From assembly GCF_027213645.1 (NCBI RefSeq), contig NZ_JAPWGL010000007.1:1-64000 (forward strand): a DNA stretch of 64,000 bases, given 5' to 3'. The notes beneath the pieces are model-generated. The model was not told where the DNA came from and ran no database searches. It saw nothing but the letters and a program-made list of their open reading frames with translations. This document shows positions 32,914 to 41,537 of this stretch, in pieces (the stretch's first letter is position 1; every line of letters starts with the position of its first letter). Position numbers and translations under genes: made by a program. The stretch comes from Pedobacter rhodius. Its GTDB lineage: Bacteria; Bacteroidota; Bacteroidia; Sphingobacteriales; Sphingobacteriaceae.

Positions 32914-35028
32914 ATGGCAAGAGATTTAAAATTTACAAGAAATATCGGAATCGCAGCTCACATTGATGCAGGTAAAACGACAACAACTGAGCGTATCCTT
33001 TATTATGCTGGTGTTAGTCACAAAATTGGTGAAGTGCACGAAGGTGCTGCAACAATGGACTGGATGGCACAAGAGCAAGAGCGTGGTATCACCATTACTT
33101 CTGCGGCTACAACTGTTGGTTGGAAATACAGAGGGCAGAACTATCACATTAACATTATCGATACACCCGGACACGTGGATTTTACCGTAGAGGTAAACCG
33201 TTCGTTACGTGTATTAGATGGTTTAGTGTTTTTATTCTCTGCTGTTGATGGTGTTGAGCCTCAGTCAGAAACTAACTGGCGTTTAGCTAACAACTATAAT
33301 GTTGCACGTATCGGTTTCGTTAACAAAATGGACCGTTCCGGAGCTGACTTCTTAAAAGTTGTTAAACAGGTTAAAGACATGTTAGGTAGTAATGCAGTTC
33401 CATTGCAATTGCCTATCGGTGCTGAAGATAACTTTACAGGTGTGGTTGATTTGATCAACAACCGTGGTATCGTATGGAATGAGCATGATAAAGGTATGAC
33501 CTTTACTGAAGTGCCGATTCCTGCTGATATGTTAGATGAGGTAGCGGAGTGGAGAGAGAAATTATTAGAATCTGTAGCTGATTACGATGAGTCTTTGATG
33601 GAGAAATTCTTCGAAGATCCAAACTCAATCACGGAGCGTGAAATCTTAGATGCTTTACGTGCAGCTGTATTAGATGCTAAAATCGTTCCCATGGTTTGTG
33701 GTTCATCTTTCAAAAACAAAGGTGTACAAACGATGCTTGATTACGTGATGGAATTATTGCCTTCGCCTTTAGATTCTGAAGGTGTTGTTGGTACTAACCC
33801 TAACACGGATGCTGAAGTTTTATTGAAACCATCAGAAAGCGAGCCGTTTGCAGCTTTAGCGTTTAAAATTGCAACCGACCCGTTCGTAGGTCGTTTGTGT
33901 TTCATCCGTGTTTATTCAGGTAATCTAGAAGCTGGTTCATACGTTTACAATACCCGTTCAAACAACAAAGAACGCATTTCCCGTATCTTCCAAATGCACG
34001 CAAACAAGCAAAACCCAATCCCTAACGTAGGTGCTGGTGATATTGCTGCGGTAGTTGGATTTAAAGATATCAAAACTGGTGATACGCTTTGCGATGAGAA
34101 ACACCCTATCGTTCTTGAGTCAATGGTATTCCCTGAGCCGGTTATCGGTTTAGCTATTGAGCCAAAAACTCAGGCTGATGTTGATAAATTAGGTATGGGC
34201 TTATCTAAATTAGCGGAAGAAGATCCTACATTCAGAGTTCAAACAGATCAGGAAACTGGTCAGACTGTAATTTCTGGTATGGGTGAGCTTCACTTAGATA
34301 TCTTGATTGACCGTTTAAAACGTGAGTTTAAAGTAGAAGTTAACCAAGGCGCGCCACAAGTAGCTTACAAAGAGGCAATCTTCGGTTCTACTCAACATCG
34401 CGAAACATATAAAAAACAATCGGGTGGTCGTGGTAAATTCGCAGATATCCAGGTTATCATTTCTCCAATTGATGCTGATTTCGAAAAAGGTGGTTTACAA
34501 TTCGTAAACGAAATTACAGGTGGTTCAATTCCACGTGAGTTTATCCCTTCAGTAGAAAAAGGTTTTGCTTCGGCGATGGTTAATGGTGTATTAGCAGGTT
34601 ATCCGCTTCCTGATATGAAAGTACGTTTGATTGATGGTTCATTCCACGCAGTCGATTCAGATGCTTTATCATTCGAGCTTGCTGCCCGTATGGCATATCG
34701 TGAGGCTTTACCTAAATGTAAACCTACTTTGATGGAGCCAATCATGAAAATCGAAATCTTAACCCCTGAAGAAAACATGGGTGATGTTATCGGTGATATG
34801 AACCGTCGTCGTGGTCAGTTACAAGGTATGGATACCCGTAATGGATCTCAGGTTATCAAAGCATTGGTTCCACTTTCAGAAATGTTTGGTTATGTAACCC
34901 AGTTACGTACCATCACTTCAGGTCGTGCAACTTCTACTATGGAATTTGACCACTACGAACCAGCGCCTAAAAACGTTCAGGATGAAGTAATTGCTAAATC
35001 TAAAGGCAGAGTTAAGTCTGAAGATTAG
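32914..35028 (+). CDS. fusA: Elongation factor G
   Basis: 704 residues, the translocation GTPase. G1 is AHIDAGKTTTTE (16-27), G3 is DTPGHVDFT near 87, and G4 is NKMDRSG near 141. The domain IV segment GGRGKFADIQV and the domain V segment PKNVQDEV near the end are present. Length is normal for the canonical form. It is third in the str operon; rpsJ follows after a 133-base spacer with a hairpin. Confidence 0.98.
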   Translation: MARDLKFTRNIGIAAHIDAGKTTTTERILYYAGVSHKIGEVHEGAATMDWMAQEQERGITITSAATTVGWKYRGQNYHINIIDTPGHVDFTVEVNRSLRVLDGLVFLFSAVDGVEPQSETNWRLANNYNVARIGFVNKMDRSGADFLKVVKQVKDMLGSNAVPLQLPIGAEDNFTGVVDLINNRGIVWNEHDKGMTFTEVPIPADMLDEVAEWREKLLESVADYDESLMEKFFEDPNSITEREILDALRAAVLDAKIVPMVCGSSFKNKGVQTMLDYVMELLPSPLDSEGVVGTNPNTDAEVLLKPSESEPFAALAFKIATDPFVGRLCFIRVYSGNLEAGSYVYNTRSNNKERISRIFQMHANKQNPIPNVGAGDIAAVVGFKDIKTGDTLCDEKHPIVLESMVFPEPVIGLAIEPKTQADVDKLGMGLSKLAEEDPTFRVQTDQETGQTVISGMGELHLDILIDRLKREFKVEVNQGAPQVAYKEAIFGSTQHRETYKKQSGGRGKFADIQVIISPIDADFEKGGLQFVNEITGGSIPREFIPSVEKGFASAMVNGVLAGYPLPDMKVRLIDGSFHAVDSDALSFELAARMAYREALPKCKPTLMEPIMKIEILTPEENMGDVIGDMNRRRGQLQGMDTRNGSQVIKALVPLSEMFGYVTQLRTITSGRATSTMEFDHYEPAPKNVQDEVIAKSKGRVKSED

Positions 35029-35048
35029 TATTAAGATAAAAGTATCAA

Positions 35049-35077
35049 GTATCAAGACCTGCATTGAGTCTTGATAC
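35049..35077. repeat. Hairpin repeat AGTATCAAGAC between fusA and rpsJ
   Basis: GTATCAAGAC (35049-35058) pairs perfectly with GTCTTGATAC (35068-35077). The same word AGTATCAAGTATCAAGAC recurs as a longer palindrome between rpsN and rpsH. No U-run follows, so simple termination is unlikely. Confidence 0.8.
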
Positions 35078-35161
35078 TCGATACTAAATACTTGCTACTT
35101 AAAAGATAAATCCGGTCTTTGTTATTAATAGCTCTAACAAGGATCATAATTAAAACAGAAA

Positions 35162-35467
35162 ATGAGCCAAAGAATCAGAATTAAATTAAAATCTTACGAT
35201 TACAATTTAGTAGATAAATCTGCTGAGAAAATCGTTAAAACTGTTAAACCTACGGGTGCAGTTGTAAGTGGACCAATTCCACTTCCTACAGAGAAAAAAA
35301 TCTTTACTGTTTTACGTTCTCCACACGTAAACAAAAAAGCCAGAGAGCAGTTCCAATTGTGCGCTTACAAACGCTTATTAGATATTTATAGCTCTAACTC
35401 TAAAACAGTTGATGCTTTAATGAAACTTGAATTACCTAGCGGTGTTGAAGTTGAAATCAAAGTGTGA
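35162..35467 (+). CDS. rpsJ: 30S ribosomal protein S10
   Basis: 101 residues. S10 assembles in the 30S head and, with NusB, takes part in antitermination. Core: RIRIKLKSYDYNLVDKSAEK, then SGPIPLPT and the conserved SPHVNKKAREQF. It is separated by a terminator and 9 kb from rplC, the gene that usually follows it. Confidence 0.98.
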   Translation: MSQRIRIKLKSYDYNLVDKSAEKIVKTVKPTGAVVSGPIPLPTEKKIFTVLRSPHVNKKAREQFQLCAYKRLLDIYSSNSKTVDALMKLELPSGVEVEIKV

Positions 35468-35486
35468 TAGATTTTAAAGCGAATTT

Positions 35487-35516
35487 AAAGGGTTCCGATG
35501 CAAATCGGAACCCTTT
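35487..35516 (+). terminator. Strong intrinsic terminator after rpsJ
   Basis: AAAGGGTTCCGAT pairs perfectly over 13 bp with ATCGGAACCCTTT around a GCAA loop, followed by TTTG. It closes the str operon. Confidence 0.95.
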
Positions 35517-35572
35517 TTTGTTTTGCCGGAAAACCCTGATTCAATCTTATTGCTTGATATTCAGTATTATAG

Positions 35573-35580
35573 TATATTTG
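35573..35580 (+). promoter_or_regulatory. -7 promoter box of the DUF418 gene
   Basis: TATATTTG, exact TAnnTTTG, 21 bases before the ATG, with TTG at 35554-35556 as a short-spaced -33 candidate. GGTTTAACCAAACC, a small palindrome, follows at once and would lie at the start of the mRNA. Confidence 0.55.
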
Positions 35581-35601
35581 GTTTAACCAAACCAGCGCTA
35601 T

Positions 35602-36978
35602 ATGTCTGAATTACAAACTACGGATGCATTAACTGCTGCATCTCCACTCGGGAAAAATGATCGAATTCTATTTCTCGATGCGGTTAGAGGAATTGCCGTA
35701 CTCGGTATATTACTCATGAATAGTATGGCCATGGGCCAATCTCATATTTTTTATGCTTTTTTAAATCCTAACCAACCGATGACGGGTTTAAATTATTATG
35801 CATGGGTTTTGGAGATGGGCTTTTTTGAAGGAACCATGCGGGGACTGTTTTCTATTTTATTCGGTGCAGGAACTGTTTTATTGATTAATCGTTTAGAAAA
35901 AAATCGCGGAAATACCGACGCGGCTGATATTTACTATCGTCGCATACTTTGGTTATTGGTTTTCGGACTAATTAATGCATATATATTTTTCTGGCCGGGT
36001 GATATTTTATATTCCTATGCACTTTGTGGCCTGGTTTTGTTTCCGTTTAGAAAGCTATCGCCACAAATATTATGGGTAGGTGTTTTTATTTTGCTGGTGA
36101 TTGGAACATATAGAGAAAATTCTTCATTATATAATCGAAAAGAAATTATAGTCAAAGGAAAACAGGTTGAATTGCTTAAGAAACAAAATAAGAAGTTAAC
36201 CGAAACGCAACAGGGAGACTTAGAAAAGTGGGTGAAATTCAGGGAGAAAAATGACGTTAATGGCATGATAAAAGATGCAAAAGAAGAAGATGATAAGATT
36301 CAAAAGTCAAGCTATCCCAAACTTTTTGCTTTCTACAGAGATGTAAACATGGAATTGCAAAGCATTGGTTTTTATAACGGTTGGTGGGATATCTTAATGT
36401 TTTTCTTTGCAGGTATGGCGCTGATAAAATCTGGTTTTATAACAGGTGAAAAATCAAATTGGATTTATATTATTGGTGCTGTTTTGGGTATCGGAATAAG
36501 TGTAGCGTTCAATTTTATGGGTATTAAAGAAATGTATGCCGCTAAGTTTGACGTGATTAAATTAACCGAATCAGCACCTGCAGAATTGTATCAAATAAGG
36601 CGTTTGCTTCAAACATTAGGCTATTTATGTTTACTAATACTTTTATATAAAATAATCCCTTTTAGAAAGTGTTTAAATATTTTTGTTCCCGTTGGCCAAA
36701 TGGCTTTTTCAAATTATTTAATGCAATCCATTATTGGCGGAATATTCTTTTTAGCTTTTGGCTGGCATGGCAAATTGCAACGATATGAAATTTATGAATT
36801 CGTTCTTGCAATATGGCTGTTTCAAATCACCTTCAGTACAATCTGGCTAAGGTATTTTTTGTTTGGTCCTTTCGAATGGCTTTGGAGAAGTTTAACTTAT
36901 TTAAAATCACAACCGATAAAAAGACAAAAAGTAGACGATACAATAGGCGTTCAGCCTAAAATTGTTGTAAGTACTTGA
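35602..36978 (+). CDS. DUF418-domain membrane protein
   Basis: 458 residues with about ten membrane helices. The opening RILFLDAVRGIAVLGILLMN (residues 20-39) and FEGTMRGLFSILFGAGTVLL (76-95) are DUF418-family hallmarks. The conserved C-terminal domain (about 330-440) has QMAFSNYLMQSIIGG and ends in RYFLFGPFEWLWRSLTY. A charged cytoplasmic or periplasmic stretch (about 185-245) interrupts the helices. Some relatives are predicted acyltransferase-like or transport proteins, but no activity is proven. It is the first gene in the segment separating rpsJ from rplC. Confidence 0.88.
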   Translation: MSELQTTDALTAASPLGKNDRILFLDAVRGIAVLGILLMNSMAMGQSHIFYAFLNPNQPMTGLNYYAWVLEMGFFEGTMRGLFSILFGAGTVLLINRLEKNRGNTDAADIYYRRILWLLVFGLINAYIFFWPGDILYSYALCGLVLFPFRKLSPQILWVGVFILLVIGTYRENSSLYNRKEIIVKGKQVELLKKQNKKLTETQQGDLEKWVKFREKNDVNGMIKDAKEEDDKIQKSSYPKLFAFYRDVNMELQSIGFYNGWWDILMFFFAGMALIKSGFITGEKSNWIYIIGAVLGIGISVAFNFMGIKEMYAAKFDVIKLTESAPAELYQIRRLLQTLGYLCLLILLYKIIPFRKCLNIFVPVGQMAFSNYLMQSIIGGIFFLAFGWHGKLQRYEIYEFVLAIWLFQITFSTIWLRYFLFGPFEWLWRSLTYLKSQPIKRQKVDDTIGVQPKIVVST

Positions 36979-37089
36979 TTTAACTATACTAAAATAAGAT
37001 GGGTTCTAACCTGATACTTATTGTTGGCTTTCAGTTTATATCCAAAACAAATCTCTGTACTGATAGTTTAATATCATATAGGATTAGTT

Positions 37090-37326
37090 ATGGAAAGATA
37101 TAAGAATAAGCAAGCTGTAAAAGGACAGGATTTTGCTAAACCTGAAGAAGAAAATAAAAAAACACCATCGCATGGCGAGGTTGCAAATCAAACGGGCGGT
37201 GATTTTTCAGATTTAGAAGAAAGCAGAATGGATAATCCACCGGAGAAAAGAGATGCTAATGGGTCGGATAAGTCTGACACAGACGCTTACACAGGTAACG
37301 TAAATCAGGAAAAAGGCATTAGATAG
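37090..37326 (+). CDS. Small hydrophilic protein, probably disordered
   Basis: 78 residues, almost entirely polar and charged (Lys, Glu, Asp, Asn, Gly, Pro) with no hydrophobic core, signal or Cys. Segments such as KPEEENKKTPSHGE and RMDNPPEKRDANGSDKSDTD suggest an intrinsically disordered protein. Two similar small charged proteins lie at 38604-38864 and 38938-39306. Family not recognised. Confidence 0.55.
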   Translation: MERYKNKQAVKGQDFAKPEEENKKTPSHGEVANQTGGDFSDLEESRMDNPPEKRDANGSDKSDTDAYTGNVNQEKGIR

Positions 37327-37341
37327 CCGTGATAAATTCTT

Positions 37342-37673
37342 TTACTTTAGCAGTAAGTCAAAAGGCTTTGGCATAAAGTGAAAATTTTTAAGTTTATCGC
37401 TTAAAACGGGATTATCCAGCACGGATGGTACTACTACAGGAATATGTGCTGTTTTAGGATTCTCTTTAAGAAAAAAACAAATGTCTTCACCAGTTAAATC
37501 TTCATGAAGCATATCGTCAGTAATTACTAAATCCGGTTTATAGTTAATGAGCAACCTGTTAAAATCAATTGGGTTATTTGCAATTTCTATTAAGTAATCT
37601 TCTTTAAAGATAATATTAAAAGCACATCAAGTGTGCTTCTATGCTCATCGATAACAAGAATTTTCTTTTGCAT
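37342..37673 (-). pseudogene. Receiver-only response regulator, frameshifted
   Basis: Starting at 37673 the frame reads MQKKILVIDEHRSTLDVL and then stops after about 28 codons. The other frame continues IIFKEDYLIEIANNPIDFNR and LLINYKPDLVITDDML to the end. Joined they give one complete receiver domain of about 110 residues, with the phospho-acceptor aspartate in ITDDML and lysine in FMPKPFD. One base is missing in a short T-run (A-run on the plus strand near 37617-37621). There is no output domain. The intact 3' part alone is a 70-residue open frame. It lies just downstream of a NarL-type regulator on the same strand. Confidence 0.75.
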
Positions 37674-37688
37674 TTGCGGACAATTTCC

Positions 37689-38348
37689 TTAGTCTATAAT
37701 CCGATTACGAACCACAAAACTTATTAATGCCGCTGTGTTTTTCGTTCCGGTTTTCTCCAGCAAATTTTGCCTGTTTCCCTCAATGGTTCGTTTACTGGTA
37801 AAAAGCTTGTCAGCAATTTCACTATTGGTAAAACCCTGGGCAATTAGACTTAAAATTTCAACCTCTCTTTTTGAAATTTCTACATCGGTCTTTAGTTGGG
37901 TTGAGGCTCCGGTATATCTGCCGTTAATTTGCGAAAGAAGTTTTAACGTTACGCTTGTACAAACATATTTATAGCCACTGGTAATTTGCTTGATGGCAAA
38001 AATGATTTCGGGAATATTTACGTTTTTAAGCAGGTAACCCTGGGCGCCTGAATCCAGTGCTTGAATTACATGTTTTTCATCTTCAAGCATTGTTAAAACA
38101 AGTGTTTTAATTTTTGGATAATTTGAAGACACCGTTGCTATTAATTCCATGCCGTTCATGTCAGGCATGTTAATGTCTGTCAGAATTACATCTGGTTCGG
38201 TTCCTTTTTTTAAATACTCCAGAACTTCCTGCCCGTTTTTGGCATCGGCAATAATTTCAATATCCTGTTCCTTTTCGAGGAGTGCAACTATTCCATTTCT
38301 AACAATGGTATGATCTTCAGCAATTAATACTTTTATTGGATTTTTCAA
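37689..38348 (-). CDS. NarL/LuxR-type response regulator
   Basis: 219 residues. Receiver domain 1-125: acidic pair E11-D12, phospho-acceptor D58 in ILTDINMPD, and lysine in LLKNV. LuxR-type helix-turn-helix about 150-212: SKREVEILSLIAQGFTNSEI and IEGNRQNLLEKTG. No sensor kinase gene is adjacent. Its neighbour to the left is a frameshifted receiver protein. Confidence 0.93.
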   Translation of the reverse strand: MKNPIKVLIAEDHTIVRNGIVALLEKEQDIEIIADAKNGQEVLEYLKKGTEPDVILTDINMPDMNGMELIATVSSNYPKIKTLVLTMLEDEKHVIQALDSGAQGYLLKNVNIPEIIFAIKQITSGYKYVCTSVTLKLLSQINGRYTGASTQLKTDVEISKREVEILSLIAQGFTNSEIADKLFTSKRTIEGNRQNLLEKTGTKNTAALISFVVRNRIID

Positions 38349-38603
38349 TTTCAGTTTGGAAAAACTAATTAGTTAGATTTCAAATATCGAAATATTTTAA
38401 AACCTTAATGTGCGTGTTTGTACTTCAAATTATGAGTATTAATACTGATATTACTTTGTTTCTGCACTACTATTTAACGAAGATGTTATCAATTTGTTTG
38501 AATTATAGCTTATATAGAAGTTAGAGGGCAAAACGTGTTTAAAAAATTAAACCTTTTAAATAACAAATTGTTAATAGTGTATCTAACTATTCAAGAATAT
38601 AAT

Positions 38604-38864
38604 ATGAACACTAATCCAGATACGCAGCATCCTGAAAATTCAGGCAATTTAAAAGCAGGTGAAAATGATGATAATTGGGATAACGATACTTATGGACATA
38701 TCACAGATCCTGATGCAATTAAAAAGAAAAATGAACCACAGCACGAGGGTAACGAAAATATTGATGCTTCTGAAAAGCTAAAAAATGAAAATATTATAGC
38801 TGATGATGATGTTGCAGCCAGAAATAAAAATGAAGATAAAGGTGTTGGCGGGCAAATGCAATAA
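38604..38864 (+). CDS. Small acidic hydrophilic protein
   Basis: 86 residues from MNTNPDTQHPENSG; the frame is open further upstream, but the extension is hydrophobic and unlike the rest. Rich in Asn, Asp, Glu and Lys (GENDDNWDNDTYGHITDPDA; NENIDASEKLKNENIIADDD), with no hydrophobic segments, so probably disordered. No family recognised. One of three such genes in 2.2 kb. Confidence 0.55.
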   Translation: MNTNPDTQHPENSGNLKAGENDDNWDNDTYGHITDPDAIKKKNEPQHEGNENIDASEKLKNENIIADDDVAARNKNEDKGVGGQMQ

Positions 38865-38937
38865 TATTAAATCAGCTTAACATTTTCGATAATTATATAC
38901 GCTTACTTAAATAAGTATTTACAATAATTATAGATAT

Positions 38938-39306
38938 TTAAATCCCGGTATTTAAAACATCATCTTCATCACGCTGTTTCATTTCTTTTGACGTATCTGT
39001 TTGAAAATCTTTAGATGAACTTCCTGTACGACTTTCAGCACGCTCTATGGTAGGGTTTTTGTCGACTGCATTATACGTATCATCGCTAAGAGAATCTTTT
39101 CCCTGTGTTCCCGAATTGTCTAAACCATCCCTTGCAGTTGAATCGCCTTTAATCATCAAATCAGGCTCTTTGCCGAAGCTATTTACCTTATTCCCCTCGT
39201 TTCCCTTTTCATATGCTTTTTGAACATCTGATTTATCGACAATTTCTTTGTCAGATCCGATATAACCTTCAATATGCTCTTCTTTATTATATGCGTTTGT
39301 TTTCAT
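38938..39306 (-). CDS. Hydrophilic, probably disordered protein
   Basis: 122 residues from MKTNAYNKEEHIEGYIG; an in-frame ATG seven codons earlier is less likely. Highly polar: GSDKEIVDKSDVQKAYEKG, GDSTARDGLDNSGTQGKDSL, SRTGSSSKDFQTDTSKEMKQ. No signal, Cys or membrane segment. It is divergent from dgt. The composition recalls general-stress hydrophilic proteins, but that is only a guess. Confidence 0.55.
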   Translation of the reverse strand: MKTNAYNKEEHIEGYIGSDKEIVDKSDVQKAYEKGNEGNKVNSFGKEPDLMIKGDSTARDGLDNSGTQGKDSLSDDTYNAVDKNPTIERAESRTGSSSKDFQTDTSKEMKQRDEDDVLNTGI

Positions 39307-39418
39307 AGTATAAATAGAACACATCAATACAAAAATGGTTTTTTGCTTTTATTTTAAATAGTTCGCTGCCATTTTTGTGTTTTGCTTAACTTCGCAACCA
39401 ATTTAAAAACTGAATTTA

Positions 39419-40762
39419 ATGGATTGGAAAAAATTAATTTCGAATAAACGTTTTGGTCAGGAACAATATGGTGCAAATTCAGATAAGGCACGTTCAGATT
39501 TCCAACGGGATTATGACAGGTTAATTTTTTCATCACCATTTAGAAGATTGCAAAACAAAACGCAGGTTTTTCCTTTACCCGGAAGTATTTTTGTACACAA
39601 CAGATTAACACACAGTTTAGAAGTCGCCAGTGTTGCCCGCTCTATGGCAAACATTTTTTTAAACACCATTGAAGAGAAAAACCCACAATTAATAAAAGAA
39701 GTTCCGTTAATAAGTGAAGTTGGAAATATAGTTGCAGCGGCTGCTCTTGCGCATGATTTGGGAAACCCTGCATTCGGCCATTCTGGTGAAGCTGCTATTT
39801 CAAGGTATTTTACTGATGGAGATGGTAAAGTGTATAAGAAGGATATGAATGATGCACAGTGGCATGATTTGATAAACTTTGAGGGAAATGCGAATGCCAT
39901 AAGAATTTTGACACATCCTTTAAAAGGTAAAGGAAACGATGCATACGCATTAACTTATTCAACCTTAGCTTCCATTGCTAAATACCCGTGTGCTTCAATC
40001 GCAGGGAAACAAAAAGGTATACTTCATAGAAAAAAATATGGTTTCTTTCAGTCAGAAGAAGAAAGCTTCAAGAGAATTGCATCGGAGTTGGGTTTAGAGA
40101 AAGAAGATAATGAATACCTGATTTATAAAAGGCATCCGTTAGTTTATCTGGTAGAAGCTGCTGATGATATTTGTTATAGTATAATTGATTTGGAAGATGC
40201 ACACCGGTTAAAAATTCTATCTTATGAAGAAGTTAAAGGCTATTTGCTGCCTTTTGCCAATTCGAAAACGATTGAAGACAGGCTAAAAAACGATTATGAA
40301 GATGATGATGCAAAAATTGGCTTGTTAAGGGCTAAGGCAATAAATACATTGACAGTAGTTTGTGCCGGGATTTTTTACAACACACAGGAAGCCTTGCTAA
40401 AAGGCGAGTTAAATAAAAGTTTAACAGAGTTAATTCCTGAACCTTACTTTTCTGCCTGGAAAGCTGTTGAAAGGGTATCGGTAGAAAGAATCTATAATTT
40501 TTCCTCAGTAATTCAAAAGGAAGTTGCAGGGTATAAAATTATGGCAGGTTTACTTGAAGAATTTGTACCTGCTTTAATTCATAACAATACACATTACTAT
40601 AAAAAGCTGGTTAAATTAATCCCAAAACAATATCATACAGATTTAACCGATATTTATTCCAGAACACAAAGCGTATTAGATTTTGTTTCGGGGATGACAG
40701 ATTTATATGCTGTTGATTTATACAGAAATATAAAAGGAATATCCTTCCCCTCCGAAACCTGA
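39419..40762 (+). CDS. dgt: Deoxyguanosinetriphosphate triphosphohydrolase (dGTPase)
   Basis: 447 residues, an HD-superfamily enzyme cleaving dGTP (or other dNTPs) to the nucleoside and triphosphate. Metal-binding motifs: histidine in NRLTHSLEVASVARSMA near residue 65 and the HD pair in ALAHDLGNPAFGHSGE near 110; a late YLVEAADDICYSI supplies the last aspartate. The N-terminal FRRLQNKTQVFPLP is the family start. Length fits the longer Dgt subgroup. It converges with the membrane coiled-coil gene at a shared terminator. Confidence 0.93.
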   Translation: MDWKKLISNKRFGQEQYGANSDKARSDFQRDYDRLIFSSPFRRLQNKTQVFPLPGSIFVHNRLTHSLEVASVARSMANIFLNTIEEKNPQLIKEVPLISEVGNIVAAAALAHDLGNPAFGHSGEAAISRYFTDGDGKVYKKDMNDAQWHDLINFEGNANAIRILTHPLKGKGNDAYALTYSTLASIAKYPCASIAGKQKGILHRKKYGFFQSEEESFKRIASELGLEKEDNEYLIYKRHPLVYLVEAADDICYSIIDLEDAHRLKILSYEEVKGYLLPFANSKTIEDRLKNDYEDDDAKIGLLRAKAINTLTVVCAGIFYNTQEALLKGELNKSLTELIPEPYFSAWKAVERVSVERIYNFSSVIQKEVAGYKIMAGLLEEFVPALIHNNTHYYKKLVKLIPKQYHTDLTDIYSRTQSVLDFVSGMTDLYAVDLYRNIKGISFPSET

Positions 40763-40796
40763 GTTTACGGCATCGGAAGTGAAGATGCTCATCGTT

Positions 40797-40838
40797 AAAA
40801 CTAAAGGCTATTTTACATAAAAAATTGCCTTTAGTTTT
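40797..40838. terminator. Shared terminator of dgt and the convergent gene
   Basis: AAAACTAAAGGC (40797-40808) pairs perfectly with GCCTTTAGTTTT (40827-40838). T-rich sequence lies on both sides, so it can work in both directions. Confidence 0.85.
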
Positions 40839-40841
40839 CAA

Positions 40842-41453
40842 TTAGCGCCTGCCGGCATCATCCCATTTATTTCTTTCATCCTGAAGTTCTCTGGCAAGTT
40901 TCATTTCTTTATCTTTTGCTTTTACTTTATGCGCCTGAAACTCATCCGCAACTTCCTGGTAAAGTTGCGTTCGGTAGGTAGCTTCTTTTCTGAATTTACC
41001 GGTTTGCAAAATTACAATTGCTAAAACCACAGCAAGAATAATAATGATTGCCCAAACAATTGTATTATAGGTTCCCTTGTTAAATGAAATACCAAGAAAA
41101 TTAATTTCATTTACAGATGCAGTAGCGCTTGCCAAAGAACTTTCTTTTCCGGTTACTTCACCTTTTAAACTGGCAATATTATCTGCCTGAGATTTAATTT
41201 GCTCCTTTGCCTCCTGTAATTGCTTACGTTCTTTACGCAGGGTATCGTTTACACTTTTCCAAACCGCAGAAAGTCTGGAAGGATTGATTAAACGAGCGCC
41301 GTACAAGCTTTTCGATTTTTTTAACATGAATTGATACTGCCCGTTTAAAGAAGGGTCGGTATTTTTCGAAGTGTCTTGCTGTGCATGAGCAAATGCGACG
41401 TTTAAAAATATTAACGCCCCTAAACAATAAAGGATGTGCTTAAATTTCTGCAT
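40842..41453 (-). CDS. Exported, single-pass membrane coiled-coil protein
   Basis: 203 residues: signal peptide (1-24, AHA-Q), conserved LYGARLINPSRLSAVWKSVN (about 51-70), coiled coil about 70-110 (LRKERKQLQEAKEQIKSQAD), membrane helix about 128-150 (IVWAIIIILAVVLAIVI), then a charged helical tail. Bacteroidota homologues are sometimes labelled tRNA methyltransferase, but no such domain is visible here. Topology suggests the coiled coil in the periplasm and the tail in the cytoplasm. Function unknown. Confidence 0.68.
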   Translation of the reverse strand: MQKFKHILYCLGALIFLNVAFAHAQQDTSKNTDPSLNGQYQFMLKKSKSLYGARLINPSRLSAVWKSVNDTLRKERKQLQEAKEQIKSQADNIASLKGEVTGKESSLASATASVNEINFLGISFNKGTYNTIVWAIIIILAVVLAIVILQTGKFRKEATYRTQLYQEVADEFQAHKVKAKDKEMKLARELQDERNKWDDAGRR

Positions 41454-41525
41454 AGTTTAAATGTAAATGTTAAAATGTAAAACTACATTTTTATACAATT
41501 TATTATAAATTAATTTCTGATAGAT

Positions 41526-41533
41526 TACATTTG
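41526..41533 (+). promoter_or_regulatory. -7 promoter box of the prephenate dehydrogenase gene
   Basis: TACATTTG, exact TAnnTTTG, followed by TTTC and the ATG. Gap of four bases; predicts a leaderless mRNA. Confidence 0.5.
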
Positions 41534-41537
41534 TTTC

